The notes under the pieces are model-generated. The model saw only the letters and a program-made list of their open reading frames with translations, did not search any database and was not told where the DNA came from. A stretch of DNA of 64,000 nucleotides from Holothuria scabra (taxonomy: Eukaryota; Echinodermata; Holothuroidea; Aspidochirotida; Holothuriidae), in the NCBI GenBank assembly GCA_037179385.1, contig CM074185.1, positions 8,675,371 through 8,739,370 of the forward strand, in the 5' to 3' direction. Both the position numbers and the translations under genes were made by a program. Every line of letters begins with the position of its first letter. Within the stretch, counting starts at the first letter, position 1. Positions 1 through 12,600 of this stretch are shown here, in pieces.

Positions 1-197
1 TGGCCACCATTTTGAAAAATGGCCGCCAGACCTACTTGCAGCGGATGGTGCACGGCAGACTCGCATATCTGGACATTCCAGGTGACTCCCTTCATGCTGA
101 TATACTTCGTTATTGGTACCTAGTTCATCTACCCCCAAGGCCCTGGGCTGCCGGCCTATAACTGAAGGCTTTAGCGTTTATTTTGCGTTAACTGACC

Positions 198-289
198 ATG
201 GCAGGATTGAGTAAGATAGCTAAATATTACGGTGTGAAACCACTGATGAAGTTGTTGAAACCTACATCATTTATCAGCCTAGGAAGAAA
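198..289 (+). CDS. Putative first coding exon of an unidentified gene
   Basis: An ATG in a strong start context (GACCATGG) opens 30 codons, starting MAGLSKIAKYYGVKP, and runs into a good splice donor (AAA|GTGAGT) with two bases left over. The peptide is basic with scattered leucines, which could suit a mitochondrial presequence, but I do not recognise the family. I could not find a convincing next exon before the 3' end of the GH3 gene, so it could also be a chance ORF. The preceding 200 bases would be its 5'UTR and promoter. Confidence 0.3.
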
Positions 290-1885
290 GTGAGTACTTT
301 TTTTTTCATTTTTCTTAGTTACTTGCGACTAGACCGTGGTCCTACTCTGTTAATATTCAACATAGATCACATCTTTCCAAACCGGGAAGATCCGTGTATA
401 CAGTGGAATAACTACCGGTGAGCTAGGCAGTATACTTCAAATTTCACTTTTCATGTATATGCTGACACAAAAGCAGTAGGACACTGTGCTTTGGAAACAG
501 AAGCGCGAAACGGCTGGTGACCATTGAATATTCATTTAGGCCTTAACCCAGATCGGCGACACCCGATTCATACGATAGGAAGTGCATTCTTTCTAGCTTA
601 GTAGCGTCATATATGATACATTCCTAAAAGGTAGTAAGTTTGAACGGTACATGTCACGGTTAAGAAATGCATTCTTTCTAGCTTAAGAGCGACGAAATCT
701 GACACCCGTACGCATAAAGAGATAGGCGAAGTTTAAGCAGCTTATGATCAGTTTCAAAAATGAGCGTCCGGTATGAAGGATGAAAGATTTGGAACACGCA
801 AAAACCTCGGAGCGGACGTCGTCCGAATATAGTCTCCCTCGCGTATTATTGCAAGCGCAGTCACCCCAATTTGAAGGAGTGTAATAGACCATACTGTTTC
901 ATGATTGGTTGTTGAGAGTCATGTGACAACATTTTTTCTCTTCAAATGTGAAATTTACCTGGAGTAACTGCTTGATTAACCTTCATCAGGATGTAATAGT
1001 GAAGTTATACAACGTAAGGAAAGTAGCTAAGAAGATAAATAAGGCAAAAATTGTGATATATAGTTTTTCTTCAAAGTAAGTTTGGGGGCACTGCTCTTGA
1101 CCTGTAAAATGCACAGTCCACAAAACAAACAGTAGCAACATCTTCATCTTCTTAAACCATTTTGCATAAGATGTACGACGGAAGCTGCATTATATGTAAT
1201 TTTGAAAGTTTGGATGACCAAATTGTTCTTGAGCAAGAAGTTACTGAAATTCTATTTGTGAAAAACTTTCACTCCCTAACTTTGAGAATATATCATTCAG
1301 GATCCACAGATATTTGATTTTAAAACTATGAATCTTTATGTAAAACAAACGCAATGTTTCCCTTTAACCGTTCGAGAGATAACTGCTTTCGGGGCAAATC
1401 AATTTTCACCCGATCGGGGAATATTTTGTCATGGGTTGCGCCATTTTTAAATATCTCCCATGTTGCATTGCAAACCAGCCGCGCAAATTCAACGGAGATA
1501 ATTGTTCAAAACAACCTTGCAATTTTTAACGATTTTAGGGACGAAAAATTCGGGCATATTTAAAATCTCCGTTAATAGGGGAATAAAAAATCCGTGTCAT
1601 TTGTTGAAAGTTCCTTGTTGTTTCGCCCTAAGCTTGTGTCTTAGCTGTACGATCTCACATTTGAAAAATACACATATGCTAAACAAACCGACCACACTGA
1701 AGTGATAGACACTAATAGCTTATTAATATTCATACCCCTAAGGCAGGCAAGCTTTCCCCCGATCTGTGGAAGCCTCGTTTTCCGAAATGTTTCATCTTCA
1801 GTATTATTATTTATTCGTGAGTTTCTCATACTGGATTCTCCGGTAGCATACGGATGAAGAGTAGTATGGCACGCCAAAAGGCTCA
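290..1885. other. Non-coding stretch, no recognised gene
   Basis: No exon with supported splice sites was seen. The only structure is a duplicated 18-base word, TGCATTCTTTCTAGCTTA, at about 583-600 and 668-685, about 85 bases apart. If 198-289 is a real exon, this is its first intron. Confidence 0.4.
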
Positions 1886-1889
1886 CAGC

Positions 1890-2375
1890 ATATGATGATG
1901 CACTAAAATTATACGTTCATGTACCAAAAATATACGATGATGTACTAACTTGATACGATAATGATGTAAATTTACACCATCATATACTAAAACCATAAGT
2001 TCATCATGTTAAATGTTACGATGTACATGTAAAGACACACGTTGCACATCTAAAAACACATGTTGTACATGTAAAAATGTATGATCATCATGTTATAATT
2101 GTTCCTTCCGCATGCCATACTGAGTGAGCCTTTACCAGAAGTCCGCCGAAAGGCTCACCGACATACGATGATCATCTAAATTCATGTGATGTAGTAAAAG
2201 TACACGTTCACGTTCATGTACTAACTTCCTACGATGATATACAGCGAATGCTTACGATGATGTACTGATTTCCTACGTTCATGCACTGATTCCATACGTA
2301 CATGTACTGATTGCATACGTTCATGTACTGAATTCATACGATCATGTACTAAATGTAAACGTTCATGTACAGAAA
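1890..2375. repeat. Degenerate minisatellite of ATACGTTCATGTACTGA-type units
   Basis: Roughly 20-25 base units of the form TACG(T/A)TCATGTACTGA repeat many times, with TACGATGATGTACTAA variants. The best-preserved units lie at 2255-2375. On the minus strand one frame stays open and reads as a SVHERM-like peptide repeat. I treat that as a by-product of the tandem array and not as a gene. Confidence 0.6.
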
Positions 2376-3508
2376 GGACCCATGTCGGTATCGAATGGTA
2401 AAAGGCCCCTGTCAATACTAAGGGCCCAAAGAATTAATGTTGAAGCTACGACTTGTGGAAGTTTTGATCCGTTTGGAAATTTCGATGGTAGGCTACATTG
2501 CATTGAATCCACTTGAGAGAACAAAACGTTTTTTTTTTCTTGTTTCCGTGACATAACATGGCCCAGGGGCTCTTACAGCAAAATTATTGGCCCTGTTGAT
2601 AGAGAAACTTAGCTCAAGAACCGGAAGTACCGAATGATCACTGGGTCCATTGGCGACGGGTAGGCCTGGACATTCACTTGATATGACAAGTGGAAGTATT
2701 AACGGTCAAAATGAATTTCAGCATGGTAGTAGATCGAAATGTTTGGGCCCAGGGCCCCATTGTGGGCAAAAAGGCATCGAACACAAAAAGAAACATTGAA
2801 GTGACACTCAGTGACCACTGCGTTCTTATTTTTTGTCCTTGCACAGATATAATGTAATAGCTGGTATGAAAACCAGTACAGCCTAATCGTTTTGGTTCCT
2901 GGGTCCAGGTTCCACAGATCCTTCAATATTGCCAAGTATCGCATGCGTGGTGTAAAGCATATGAGGAAGGATACGAAACTGCGGTTCATTTTTTTCGTTA
3001 GTGGCAAGAATTATAACTTCATTTTAAATTTCCCAATACACGGCCCTGGGCCCACTTTCAAATACCTCGGCTGACTTTAGTCTTCCAAATCTTCTTGGTG
3101 GGAAATTTCTTCATCCTAGGTTATATTCTCATATAGGATACTTTAGGGTTCCATATAGTTTACTTTATGGTGCATGTAAATTTGCACCCAATATCCATAA
3201 ATACCCCATATGGGCCTGTCCATATTACTTTTATGGAACTTGTGGTACATGTGGGCAACTGGTTTGTGGGTGAAACATAGTGAACCAGTCTTTTCCCATA
3301 TGGTATCTATTTTGGCCAACCCCGTAAAAATCGACAAGCAGTCGCCCAGGTTTGCTACCAAATGATTTCCCTATGGGTCTAGGCCTTCTGGGACCTAAAA
3401 TAATAAGGTTCAATCGTAGTTGGTACACCATATCTGTATAATGATAAGAAATGTATAATTTCGAAAACATTTCAACTTCCGTGCAAAATTTGTGGATTTA
3501 CTTGAGCA
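2376..3508. other. Non-coding stretch, no recognised feature
   Basis: Several short open frames overlap on both strands, but none has splice sites or a recognisable domain. I see no gene or ordered repeat here. Confidence 0.4.
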
Positions 3509-3574
3509 AGTCCAAATTTTCACACAAAACTATACAGACGCCTGTCTGTATAGTTTTGTGTGAAAATTTGGACT
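3509..3574. repeat. Perfect 31-bp inverted repeat with 4-base loop
   Basis: The left arm at 3509-3539 is exactly complementary to the right arm at 3544-3574, leaving loop GCCT. As RNA or single-stranded DNA it would form an uninterrupted hairpin. A perfect palindrome this tight is unusual. It fits a template-switch event, a foldback insertion, or an assembly or read artefact. Confidence 0.85.
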
Positions 3575-5870
3575 TGGTGCGCATTTTCACACACGAACGG
3601 TAGCGACAATATACCGTGGAGGATGCTCTGTCATGCATGTGTAGGAAGTCCGTGAGCTAAACTAAAATAAACTCAGCAAAGTTGCCTGGCTGGTTTTAAT
3701 GTTTTTAACAGAGGATCACATGCTTGAACGTTTGTTCTTGTCATAGTTCTCAAATTGTTATTATTAAAATACGGCGTTTCTCATAAATTTGGCCAATGTG
3801 TTACGTGTTATTGTATTATTTATCACTAATAAAAATCTAAGTAAACTAAAATGTATCGCAACATTTTGAAAGATACTTTCAAATTCTTCCTCCATACCAA
3901 AGTACTCTATCGATGATTTGAAAACGTTTGTTGCCTTCTTTGGATTAAAGGCTCGTGGGGTACTTTTTAAATAAATACTTCATACAAACAAGATAACTAA
4001 TTTTAAAGAATAAACGTTTTAATGCGTTTCATATTTTCATTAAAAACAAATTTTGCAAATTATTTTTTGCAGCAATGCTCTTATGTTATTTCTTGGGATA
4101 TTTGATTTTGACCTTGCAAGATAGTTTACAATTTGCTTGTTAATTTCTGGTTCGTTAATTTTTCTTCTGGTACCGGTAATTGGAATTCACTTGCTTTCCA
4201 CTTGCATCGGTTCTGATCAATGCATCCACCCAGGCAGTAGTACGTACAACTCACAGCTTAAGTACGTGTGCAGTATATCAGTGTTGCGACAATTGCGACA
4301 ATTTCTCTGTAAATTACTGTTATAATTTTGTCTCTTTAGAGGTGACAAAATCTTTCAGTCTGAAGGAGATTTGCAAACTTGAAAAACACTTCCATTCAAT
4401 GAAGAACCGGTCACAATTGACGGATATTCTTTAAACGTTTTACTCCAGTCGTTCTACTTCTAGAAATTCTTATTATAAGCTTAACCATTGGCGGAAATTT
4501 ACAAGGAAATTCAAGGCACAGGCAGACGATAACGTTTGTCTAGGGATTAACTGTAAAACAATGGAAGGAATCGTCATTAAAGAAACTTAAACACAAGAGC
4601 TTCAACAATAGAATAAAAGAGACTTGTTATTTAAAGAGTGGCACCTCAAGAGATATAGCCACCGTTTGAAAAAAAAAAAATACATAAAATTTTGTTCGTT
4701 GTGAGGTGTCTGATTCTCGAACAACTTTCTGACCAAACCATGACCATGCATAGTTTTGGTAGATATCGGTACCACATCGAATCGATAAAGAAAGAAGCAA
4801 AATCGAATGAAATCGGCGGGTCCGAGAATTTATTCCACTCTGGAGGCTACTCTTTAAATTTAACAAGGACAGAGATGAAAATACACTTTATGTCATTTCA
4901 AATTCACATATTAAATTCAACCTTTTATACGCAAACCTTATTGCCACAATCCATGTAATAAACTTAATTCCATATCTGTCTTCATTGTTTCTTATAACAA
5001 ATGTAAACGTATTTGTGGCAGGTGGTCATGTGGCCATTTGGCCATCAGAACATCGTACCATCTAGGCTGAGACAGAAAACACAATGTCTGCAACGTGGTA
5101 GTGAGATTTGTCTTGGTATTAAAAACAATTACCTAACATTTCAGAATGTTGGGGATGGACGTCTGGATGTACATCTTATAACTCAAATAATAGCATTTCA
5201 ATGACATTTTTAGTACGGGGATTACGATTACTTTGTCGGTTAAGATATACAAAAAACAATTTAATGAAAAGAGAAATACACCGAATTATCACATTTTGTA
5301 AACATGATTCTAATGGCCCTTTCACATTACGAAAAAAATTCAACTGGTGTAACCTATGAATCTCACTGTGTGAGTGAGGAAATTACGAGGACAGAATAGG
5401 GCGCACTGAAAACACGAATTGGTCAAGTGGTGTCTGAATTCACCAACAACGTAATTGTCACTCATATTTGACTAATTTTTGATGACATCTGATTAATTTC
5501 GTTGTTATGGAGTAAAAAAAAGTATCAGTAAAAACTTAGTCATGGTGGCTAAATACTTGTTAGAAACTATTTTAACTGGGTCAAGTAAAAGTCAAATAGT
5601 TGTGGTTACAGTGCGAGTTATTTGCGAATGAAATACTTGCACGAAAAACGTACCCTTCAAGTTCGTAGGGTAAGCTCTCTGGAAGTTGCTGTGGATGTTC
5701 AGAGCCCCACTTTCCCTACGTAAATATTTTCGGTGATAGTCGAATATGTTCACGCCCCTTTTGAAGTATCGTACAAGCTAGACTGCAGCCAATCAAGGTG
5801 AAGGAGTAATGCACTTCCGCCGACCGGGAATATGACAAAAATATACTTAGCAGTTTCATAGCAGTGAAGT
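3575..5870. other. Non-coding stretch downstream of the GH3 gene
   Basis: This is AT-rich DNA with only short chance frames. It contains an A-run at about 4669-4681. No supported gene, RNA or element was seen. Confidence 0.4.
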
Positions 5871-5877
5871 ATAATTC

Positions 5878-5977
5878 CACTTAAGTGAAATATATATCAC
5901 TTGAGTGAAACACACATCACTTGAGTGGAATACATATCACTTAAGTAAAACGAAGTTCGCTTCATTGAAATGCGTTT
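5878..5977. repeat. 20-bp tandem repeat built on CACTTAAGTG palindromes
   Basis: Four clear 20-bp units start at 5878, 5898, 5918 and 5938, and a decayed fifth follows. Each opens with CACTT(A/G)AGTG, then an AT-rich spacer. CACTTAAG/CACTTGAG words match the published preference of NK2-class homeodomain proteins (T(T/C)AAGTG), here in inverted pairs. The array lies about 0.5 kb beyond the GH3 stop codon. A regulatory role is inference. Confidence 0.65.
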
Positions 5978-6337
5978 TCAGGTTTTACTTAAGTGGAATT
6001 CAAATGGCATCGCACTTGTTTGTATACGCAAGATCGTTAGCAGGCATTTTGAATGGAGGCGGGGGAGATATCTGAATATTTCTATTCTATGAATGAGGAT
6101 AAGAGTAGAGTGGCCCCTTGCAAATTGGAAGGTGCATCTCACACGGCAAAAACAGTAAACATCCTCCTTTACCTTTGCCCCCACTATTACTGAGAAAATA
6201 TGGAAATTTGCTGGCAAGATTTTTCTTTGTTGTCTATTCTTGTGTAGATTTAATAGCCTGTTAGGAAGGAATATGAAAGTCTAAGAGATAAGGTACGGCA
6301 ATTGCTGATAATTATAAATCCAATCGAACATTTGAAG

Positions 6338-6343
6338 TTTATT
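6338..6343 (-). terminator. Poly(A) signal AATAAA for the GH3 gene
   Basis: On the minus strand AATAAA lies about 120 bases after the GH3 stop codon at 6462-6464. It is a plausible cleavage and polyadenylation signal for that transcript. Confidence 0.5.
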
Positions 6344-6461
6344 AAGATATAAACATCATAAAAATATTGCTCTTGAATGGAGAGTTGTTTTTCAAAGGAA
6401 ATAAGTTTTTGAACACCGATTCACCGATGAATGAACAATAGGCCTTCCGTTCGGTATTGGT

Positions 6462-6686
6462 TCATCTCGAACGATTTTTTAGCATAAGTTTGACCATTTC
6501 CATGGTTCGTAGCTTTTGTGGCATTTTAAACTGGGCTTCTGAAGCTGAGGTGTTTGATAAGATAAATTTCTTTAGTTCTTGAAACGTTCCAGCCTTAACC
6601 GTGTAGACTTTGCAGGCATGAATTTGCTTCGTGTCCCTATAACGTCGGTAAAATGCGTGGTTGTTGTAGATGGCGTCATCGATTAG
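6462..6686 (-). CDS. GH3-family gene exon 7 (C-terminus and stop)
   Basis: After acceptor TTTACTTAAG, the exon encodes LIDDAIYNNHAFYRRYRDT and continues GTFQELKKFIL to a TGA at 6464-6462. This C-terminal block is strongly conserved in GH3 proteins, so the gene is complete at its 3' end. Confidence 0.92.
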   Translation of the reverse strand, partial: LIDDAIYNNHAFYRRYRDTKQIHACKVYTVKAGTFQELKKFILSNTSASEAQFKMPQKLRTMEMVKLMLKNRSR

Positions 6687-9600
6687 CTTAAGTAAATGAA
6701 ACAAAAAAGAATAATTTTTTAGGGTTTCTGCAGAGTTTCAACAGAGATCAGCCTACAATCGCTGACGTTACTCTCACTCTCTAAAGATTTGTATAAGGCG
6801 AAAACAACTTGTTGGATATGTTGAGTACTTCTGTTTTTATTTGCAGTGCTTAAAGTTGTATGGATGGTCACAACAGCGTAACTAGCCAGGCTATAGTCAC
6901 ATGACAAAGTCAAAATTATTACATAAAAATTGGCAAATTCCTTGCTGTTTATGCAGTATATATTTAGCTTCAAATGTAGCACCATTCTACTTACATCCTA
7001 CCACCCGCCGTAGGCAAAAAAAAAGGGAATCCAAAAGCGCTGGATACACTCCGGAAGGAGACACTCCTCCCTTTAACATCCTACTCGTATGCGAAATTCA
7101 TTTTCACTGAAAGCAAAAGTTGATGGATATATTTTCTCGCAGCAGCCTTTACCTTTAAAATGGTCACATTGTACTGTTACTCTTCAATTTTTGATAAAAA
7201 ATTATGTGACGTCGTAATTAGTTGGTCAACTCTCTTAAACAGTTAAAGGGATATTCTGGTGGCAATTTTTCAATAGCTCCAAAACTCCAAAACATCAACG
7301 CATTTATTATTGGTGAGAATTCCGTCTCAATAGTATGTTGTGTTAAGAAGTTATGAAATACTCAAACCACGGTAATTACACATTTCATTGTGAAAAATTT
7401 GTAATGTCATACCCGCAGATTAATTGAGCATCTTTTGTATATTTGTATAATTTTCACACATGCAAATGAAATATGCAGACACTTTTAAAGTTGCAACCTT
7501 TGTGCTCACAAAATTTTCAGGTCAACCTCAAACGAACATTATTCAATGTTTCAATGGTGTGAAGCTTCGAGGTCAAATTAATTACTCCAAGTCTAAAGAG
7601 CAACAAAAGATTTTGAAAGCAATCCCCCGGTATTTGACAACATTTTGTAACCTTGAAACGACTAGCTAGGGGTCTATTTTTAACGAAGATAATTTATCTT
7701 TAAACGAGAATGTCTTGAGTTATAAACAACCTATAGATGTGGGGTTCGAAGGGAGTGCAATAAAAATTATTCTCCTTTATTTGAGATACTATGAAATTGA
7801 TACTGGAATAGTTCTTTAAAAAGAAAATCAGTGACGCCGTGTATCCTACTTTTCACATGTACGCACAGATATGAAGTAAATCCTTAGAATTGTTCTTTGC
7901 ATTGTTAGCCCTGAGAAATGGAACTGATATATTCATTACCCTAGCCATTTGATCGGTATCCACGTGCATCGAAGGGCGTCCTTCCTTCGTGGGATTCATC
8001 TCCAAGAAAAATACATAGTGAGCTCCATTGTATCTACCTGCAGTCATTAAACACAAAATAGGAATCAATGAACTGAGAAAAAACTTTATATAGTACTATA
8101 TAGTACTATGCATGATGCAGATATTCATATAAAGCAAGTTTCGTGTATGGGCATGCGAAACTTGCTTTCATGGGCAAGTTTCGTATGCCCATAAAAGCCG
8201 AGTTCTCTTTTTAAAATAATTTACCATCTGCAGTTAATTAAAAATTTCGAACCATAAGTGTGAAAAGGCGTAACCTTTGTCGAATCAGAATATATCAGTA
8301 CATTAGGATTAAATATTTTGCGGCAGAGGAACGTGTCTTACTCGCCCCATATCTCCCTTTTCCAGGTCCAACAGTACATTAGGATTAAATATTTTGCCGC
8401 AAAGGAACGTGTCTAACTCGCCCCATGTCTCCCTTTTCCAAGTTCAACAGTACATTAGGATTACATATTTTGCCGCAGAGGAAGTGTCAAACCTTATGGC
8501 TCCCTTCTTCAAGTTCAATCTCTCACCTTCTCCAAATGTCTCGTATGTAATCATCTTGGCATGCTCATATCAGAGACTTGTAGGCTTGTTGAATCAAAAG
8601 TGTTGCCTACCTACCCCTAATTGTTCTAGCTAAGTTGAAGAAGTGAAAAAGTGATAAGGACAGCCTATTAAAACTCGTGAAAGTAGCATAATTACTCTTG
8701 TCAAACACTATGCATGTCAATAAATCATATTTATGCGTTGGGTACGTGAAACGATTACTCGGGCAGCGTTGCAGTGTCTGACTGCTATTGTAGCACAACC
8801 TAATATGCATTTTACCTTCACTCTCTTCTTGCAACTCTGCCAACATAGTGCTTTCCGCCACACAGTAATTATTCATTTCCACTCCAGGAAACTCATCCAG
8901 GGCCGTCTTCAGAGCTCCTATGACAGTAGGTTGATCTACCTTTTCACTACATATGTTCAATAAAGTTGCAGTTCTGAAAAAATGAATTCAAGCAAACTTT
9001 ACTGAACTTGTTCTTATTTATCACAACGAGGTTAATTTCTCTCTCTCAAAAAAAAAAAACAACAAAAAAACAAGAGGGCAATCCACGGAGTTGCATATCT
9101 CATCGCTAACATGTGCGCAAGTTGGTTACAGAACTTGAACTATTTATGTGCTAGAAGTTTTATCTGTGCTGTTTTTATGCTACAGTAGAATGTCTTTGAC
9201 AAAATACCATACTAAAACTGCATGCCACAATCCTTTGAAATTCCTATTTGAAGTCCATTTGGGAAGCGATTTTTTTTTCGTTCTAAGGGACGGAAGTTTT
9301 TTTTTCGTAAGATAGCGAGGGGAAAGAATATGGCACAGACCATTCAAGTTCTTGGAACTATAGGCGCACCCCTTATTCAAAAACAAAAAAACATCATTTG
9401 GATATTTAAATTCTTACTCCGGATTATAAAAGAACTGGAGAAATAGGCTACCCAATCTTTGTAACGGTTGCCCTTTTAATCCAGTAGGCCTGTCTAAGAT
9501 TTTGGAACAAATTTATTTTTAAGATGTTGTTATCCCTTGCAACACTCTAAAGAAAACTAGCTTGACTGTTACACTTAACTGATACGGATATGGACGCAAC

Positions 9601-12600
9601 GATTAAAAAAGTAAGACGCTTTCGGGGACGCTTTAGACAAGTGCGTAATTTTTATTATTCAGGCACTAGCTGTATGGGCGTATTCTCCGTTTTGACGCGA
9701 CGGCAAACTTCACGTGTGCCCCGGAGCTGATATGCGCATCAAGTGCGTCTCAATTAAAAAACTGGGCCTGTGCGCCATGTTGAACGCGTGGCGTTAGAAG
9801 ATTTCCGGCCGACGCACAAACCTTTTCTACGTACTGGCCTGTGGCGAATCCTAGCCCGTGGCAAGGAAATTGTCAGGTATACGTTTTTTTGGCGATGCTT
9901 CAAAACCGCCGAGTTTTCAGGGAACTAATATGTAAGATAGGTAGGCCCTATGCCTAACCTAATGTTAGTCACCCACAGTGTCATATCTTGGGTTATTCCT
10001 TGCCACGGGCTAGGATTCGCCACAGGCCAGTACACAGAAAAGATTAATGCGTCGGCCGAAAATCTTCTAAGGTAAGGTAACTGTTCTTTGGGTACACCTT
10101 GACATAAAGTGAATGATTTCCCTACTAAATTATGTCCATAAATACCGACATACGACGTTTTGAATTCCCAATTACAGGCCAGGCTCAGCCGATTTGAAAT
10201 TTGAACTAATGCGAAAAAACGTGTATGTGAACGCGTCTCAAAAATAGTGACGTCATTGGAGGCACGGTTAGCAACACTGTAGGTGCGTTCGACTTCTTTA
10301 ACGGTGTAACACGAGTATAAGCTGATAACCGTTCGGCTCATCAAAACGTCACCAAAAACGTCATAATTCGAGTAGCAAAAAAGTAACCGATCTCCCGAGC
10401 CGGTTACTGGTGTAAGTATGACGTAAATTACGTCAATTGTAAAGATTTCGATATGGCGACTCATTCGGTGACCCTACCGTCTGGAAGAAGTATTAAAATA
10501 ATTGCCCCCCCCCCCCCCCCCCGGACAAGAGAATATGTTTGAACAACGTGAGTATTATAGAAATCGTTAAGCGTTTCGCTTAAAGTGTTTTATGTACATA
10601 TTTTTCAAATCAAATGCCTGAAATGTGACAATTTTTGTAGAATAATCATGTTCGCTTATCGAAATTAGCCAGTGTTACGCTAACGGTAAGTTAGGCCTAA
10701 CGTTAACGTTACGCTCGTATAGAAGCATACGAATTGCATACAAATTTTATTACAATCGTCAACAACCGGCCTCAGACCTACGTGCGTAGCTTCTTGCATT
10801 GGGTAATTGTGACAACGCTTGGCCTAACGTTGCTCGAGAATACGCAATCGGTGCCCTTGAAATGTTACTGCAATATACCCAAGCGTGACCAAGAGGGTTA
10901 TCTGTCGAACTCATGCCAGCACATGTATAATAATAAGGCCAGACGTGACGGCTCATACAACACCAGTTAAGAATCTGGCTGTAGGGAGATCAGTTTGACC
11001 TGCTTTTTACCATGTAGGCATAGGCCAATTTACCTTGCACAGACTAGCCTAACGTTAGTCCTAACTTCGGCTGTGGACCAATCGAATCATTGTCCAGCCC
11101 AAGCAAAAATTAAATATCATGCGGCTAGAATTCAATAGGGTCGTTTAGCCAAAATTTCCCGGGAAAAGGCCATTTTCTCGGGTGAAATATATAGACGTCT
11201 TATGTCGCCTGATGGCTAAATCAATCTATTGAATTCTAGCCTCTGGAAAACGCGACCTTGTGATTTGTGTAACTTAAGATGACGCTTTACTTGGATAAAG
11301 GCAATCGCTGATGGACTAACTTAAATTTTCTTTCTTATTTTTGGAAGGGGTGTGATGGTGGTAAGTGGTACTGTTGTTCACATATGTGACGGTCCTCTAA
11401 GCAAGTCATATTACAATTTACATTTAACTCGCTATGATATATGGGTCTATGAATTTCTTTTGGAACTGTGTCTGAATGTGCTCCTGTGCGCCCTCTCCCG
11501 TAGCCTAGCTGTATCCCTGGGACTGCTTTTGGTTTCCCGGATAAATTATTGTCATTGCAAATTTAAGCAGCCGGTCTAAAAAGTGTGTCTTGTTTTGATA
11601 TTCTGAGATTCAAATGAATGAGTAGGAATCATGGACAGTTATCCTGGGGGCTAGGGAGAGGAAGGGCATGTGCCACTCCGTCAATTGAAAAATTGCCCAT
11701 TGGCTTTGATTTCAGTCACCCAGTGATCTCTTTGAAAACAGGTGCAAGTGCCCCCTCCCCCTATTCAAATCGCTAGCTACAATTTGGCATGAGCCTACTC
11801 TCCAAAGTGATCTGTATCATAACTATGTGTCTGTCTTAAAGACTCTTCATTCTAAAGAATACTTCAATAATTCGCATGTTAAATTTATAGCCACACTAGC
11901 TTTTTAAATTGAAGGTCCCATCCTCTCGTCTATGACTGCATGTCAGCATATTGGTACTAAACTAGTGTAATATCTTTGTCAAGTTAATATTTTGGATTTC
12001 CCAGTCAATGTGCAACTTCCCCCTATTCAAATCGCTAGCTACAATTTGGCATGAGCCTACTCTCCAAAGTGATCTGTATCATAACTATATGTGTCTGTCT
12101 TAAAGACTCTTCATTCTAAAGAATACTTCAATAATTCGCATGTTAAATTTATAGCCACACTAGCTTTTTAAATTGAAGGTCCCATCCTCTCGTCTATGAC
12201 TGCATGTCAGCATATTGGTACTAAACTAGTGTAATATCTTTGTCAAGTTAATATTTTGGATTTCCCAGTCAATGTGCAACTTAGTTCAGCAGTTACTTAA
12301 GTTAACACTACAGTGTAGTGCATTTTAAATGAGCACAGAGATATGTTTAAAAAAGGTCATGGTATTTTTTTTATGTACACAGAACTCCTCAAAACTGGAA
12401 TTGAACTTCTGACTATGTAAAATATCCATGGGCTATTGTCTTTGTTGTTCTAATTTGAATACATTTAATCTGCAGCATTGCAGATACCGTAACTCCATCA
12501 AGATTTGGAAAAAAAAGTTTTCAAAAGTCATGAAAGGTTGATACTATCCTGTGTTATGCATGACTGAATTCTTGCGCATGAATGATGCAGCTTAGCATTG

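Noticed and set aside
2221..2415. Open frame encoding SVHERM-type peptide repeats
   Set aside because: The peptide repeat simply mirrors the underlying minisatellite; no start context, domain or splice signals.
9925..10464. 179-codon open frame on the minus strand
   Set aside because: It crosses the Harbinger left boundary and the neighbouring inverted repeat and has no domain or splice support; open by chance.
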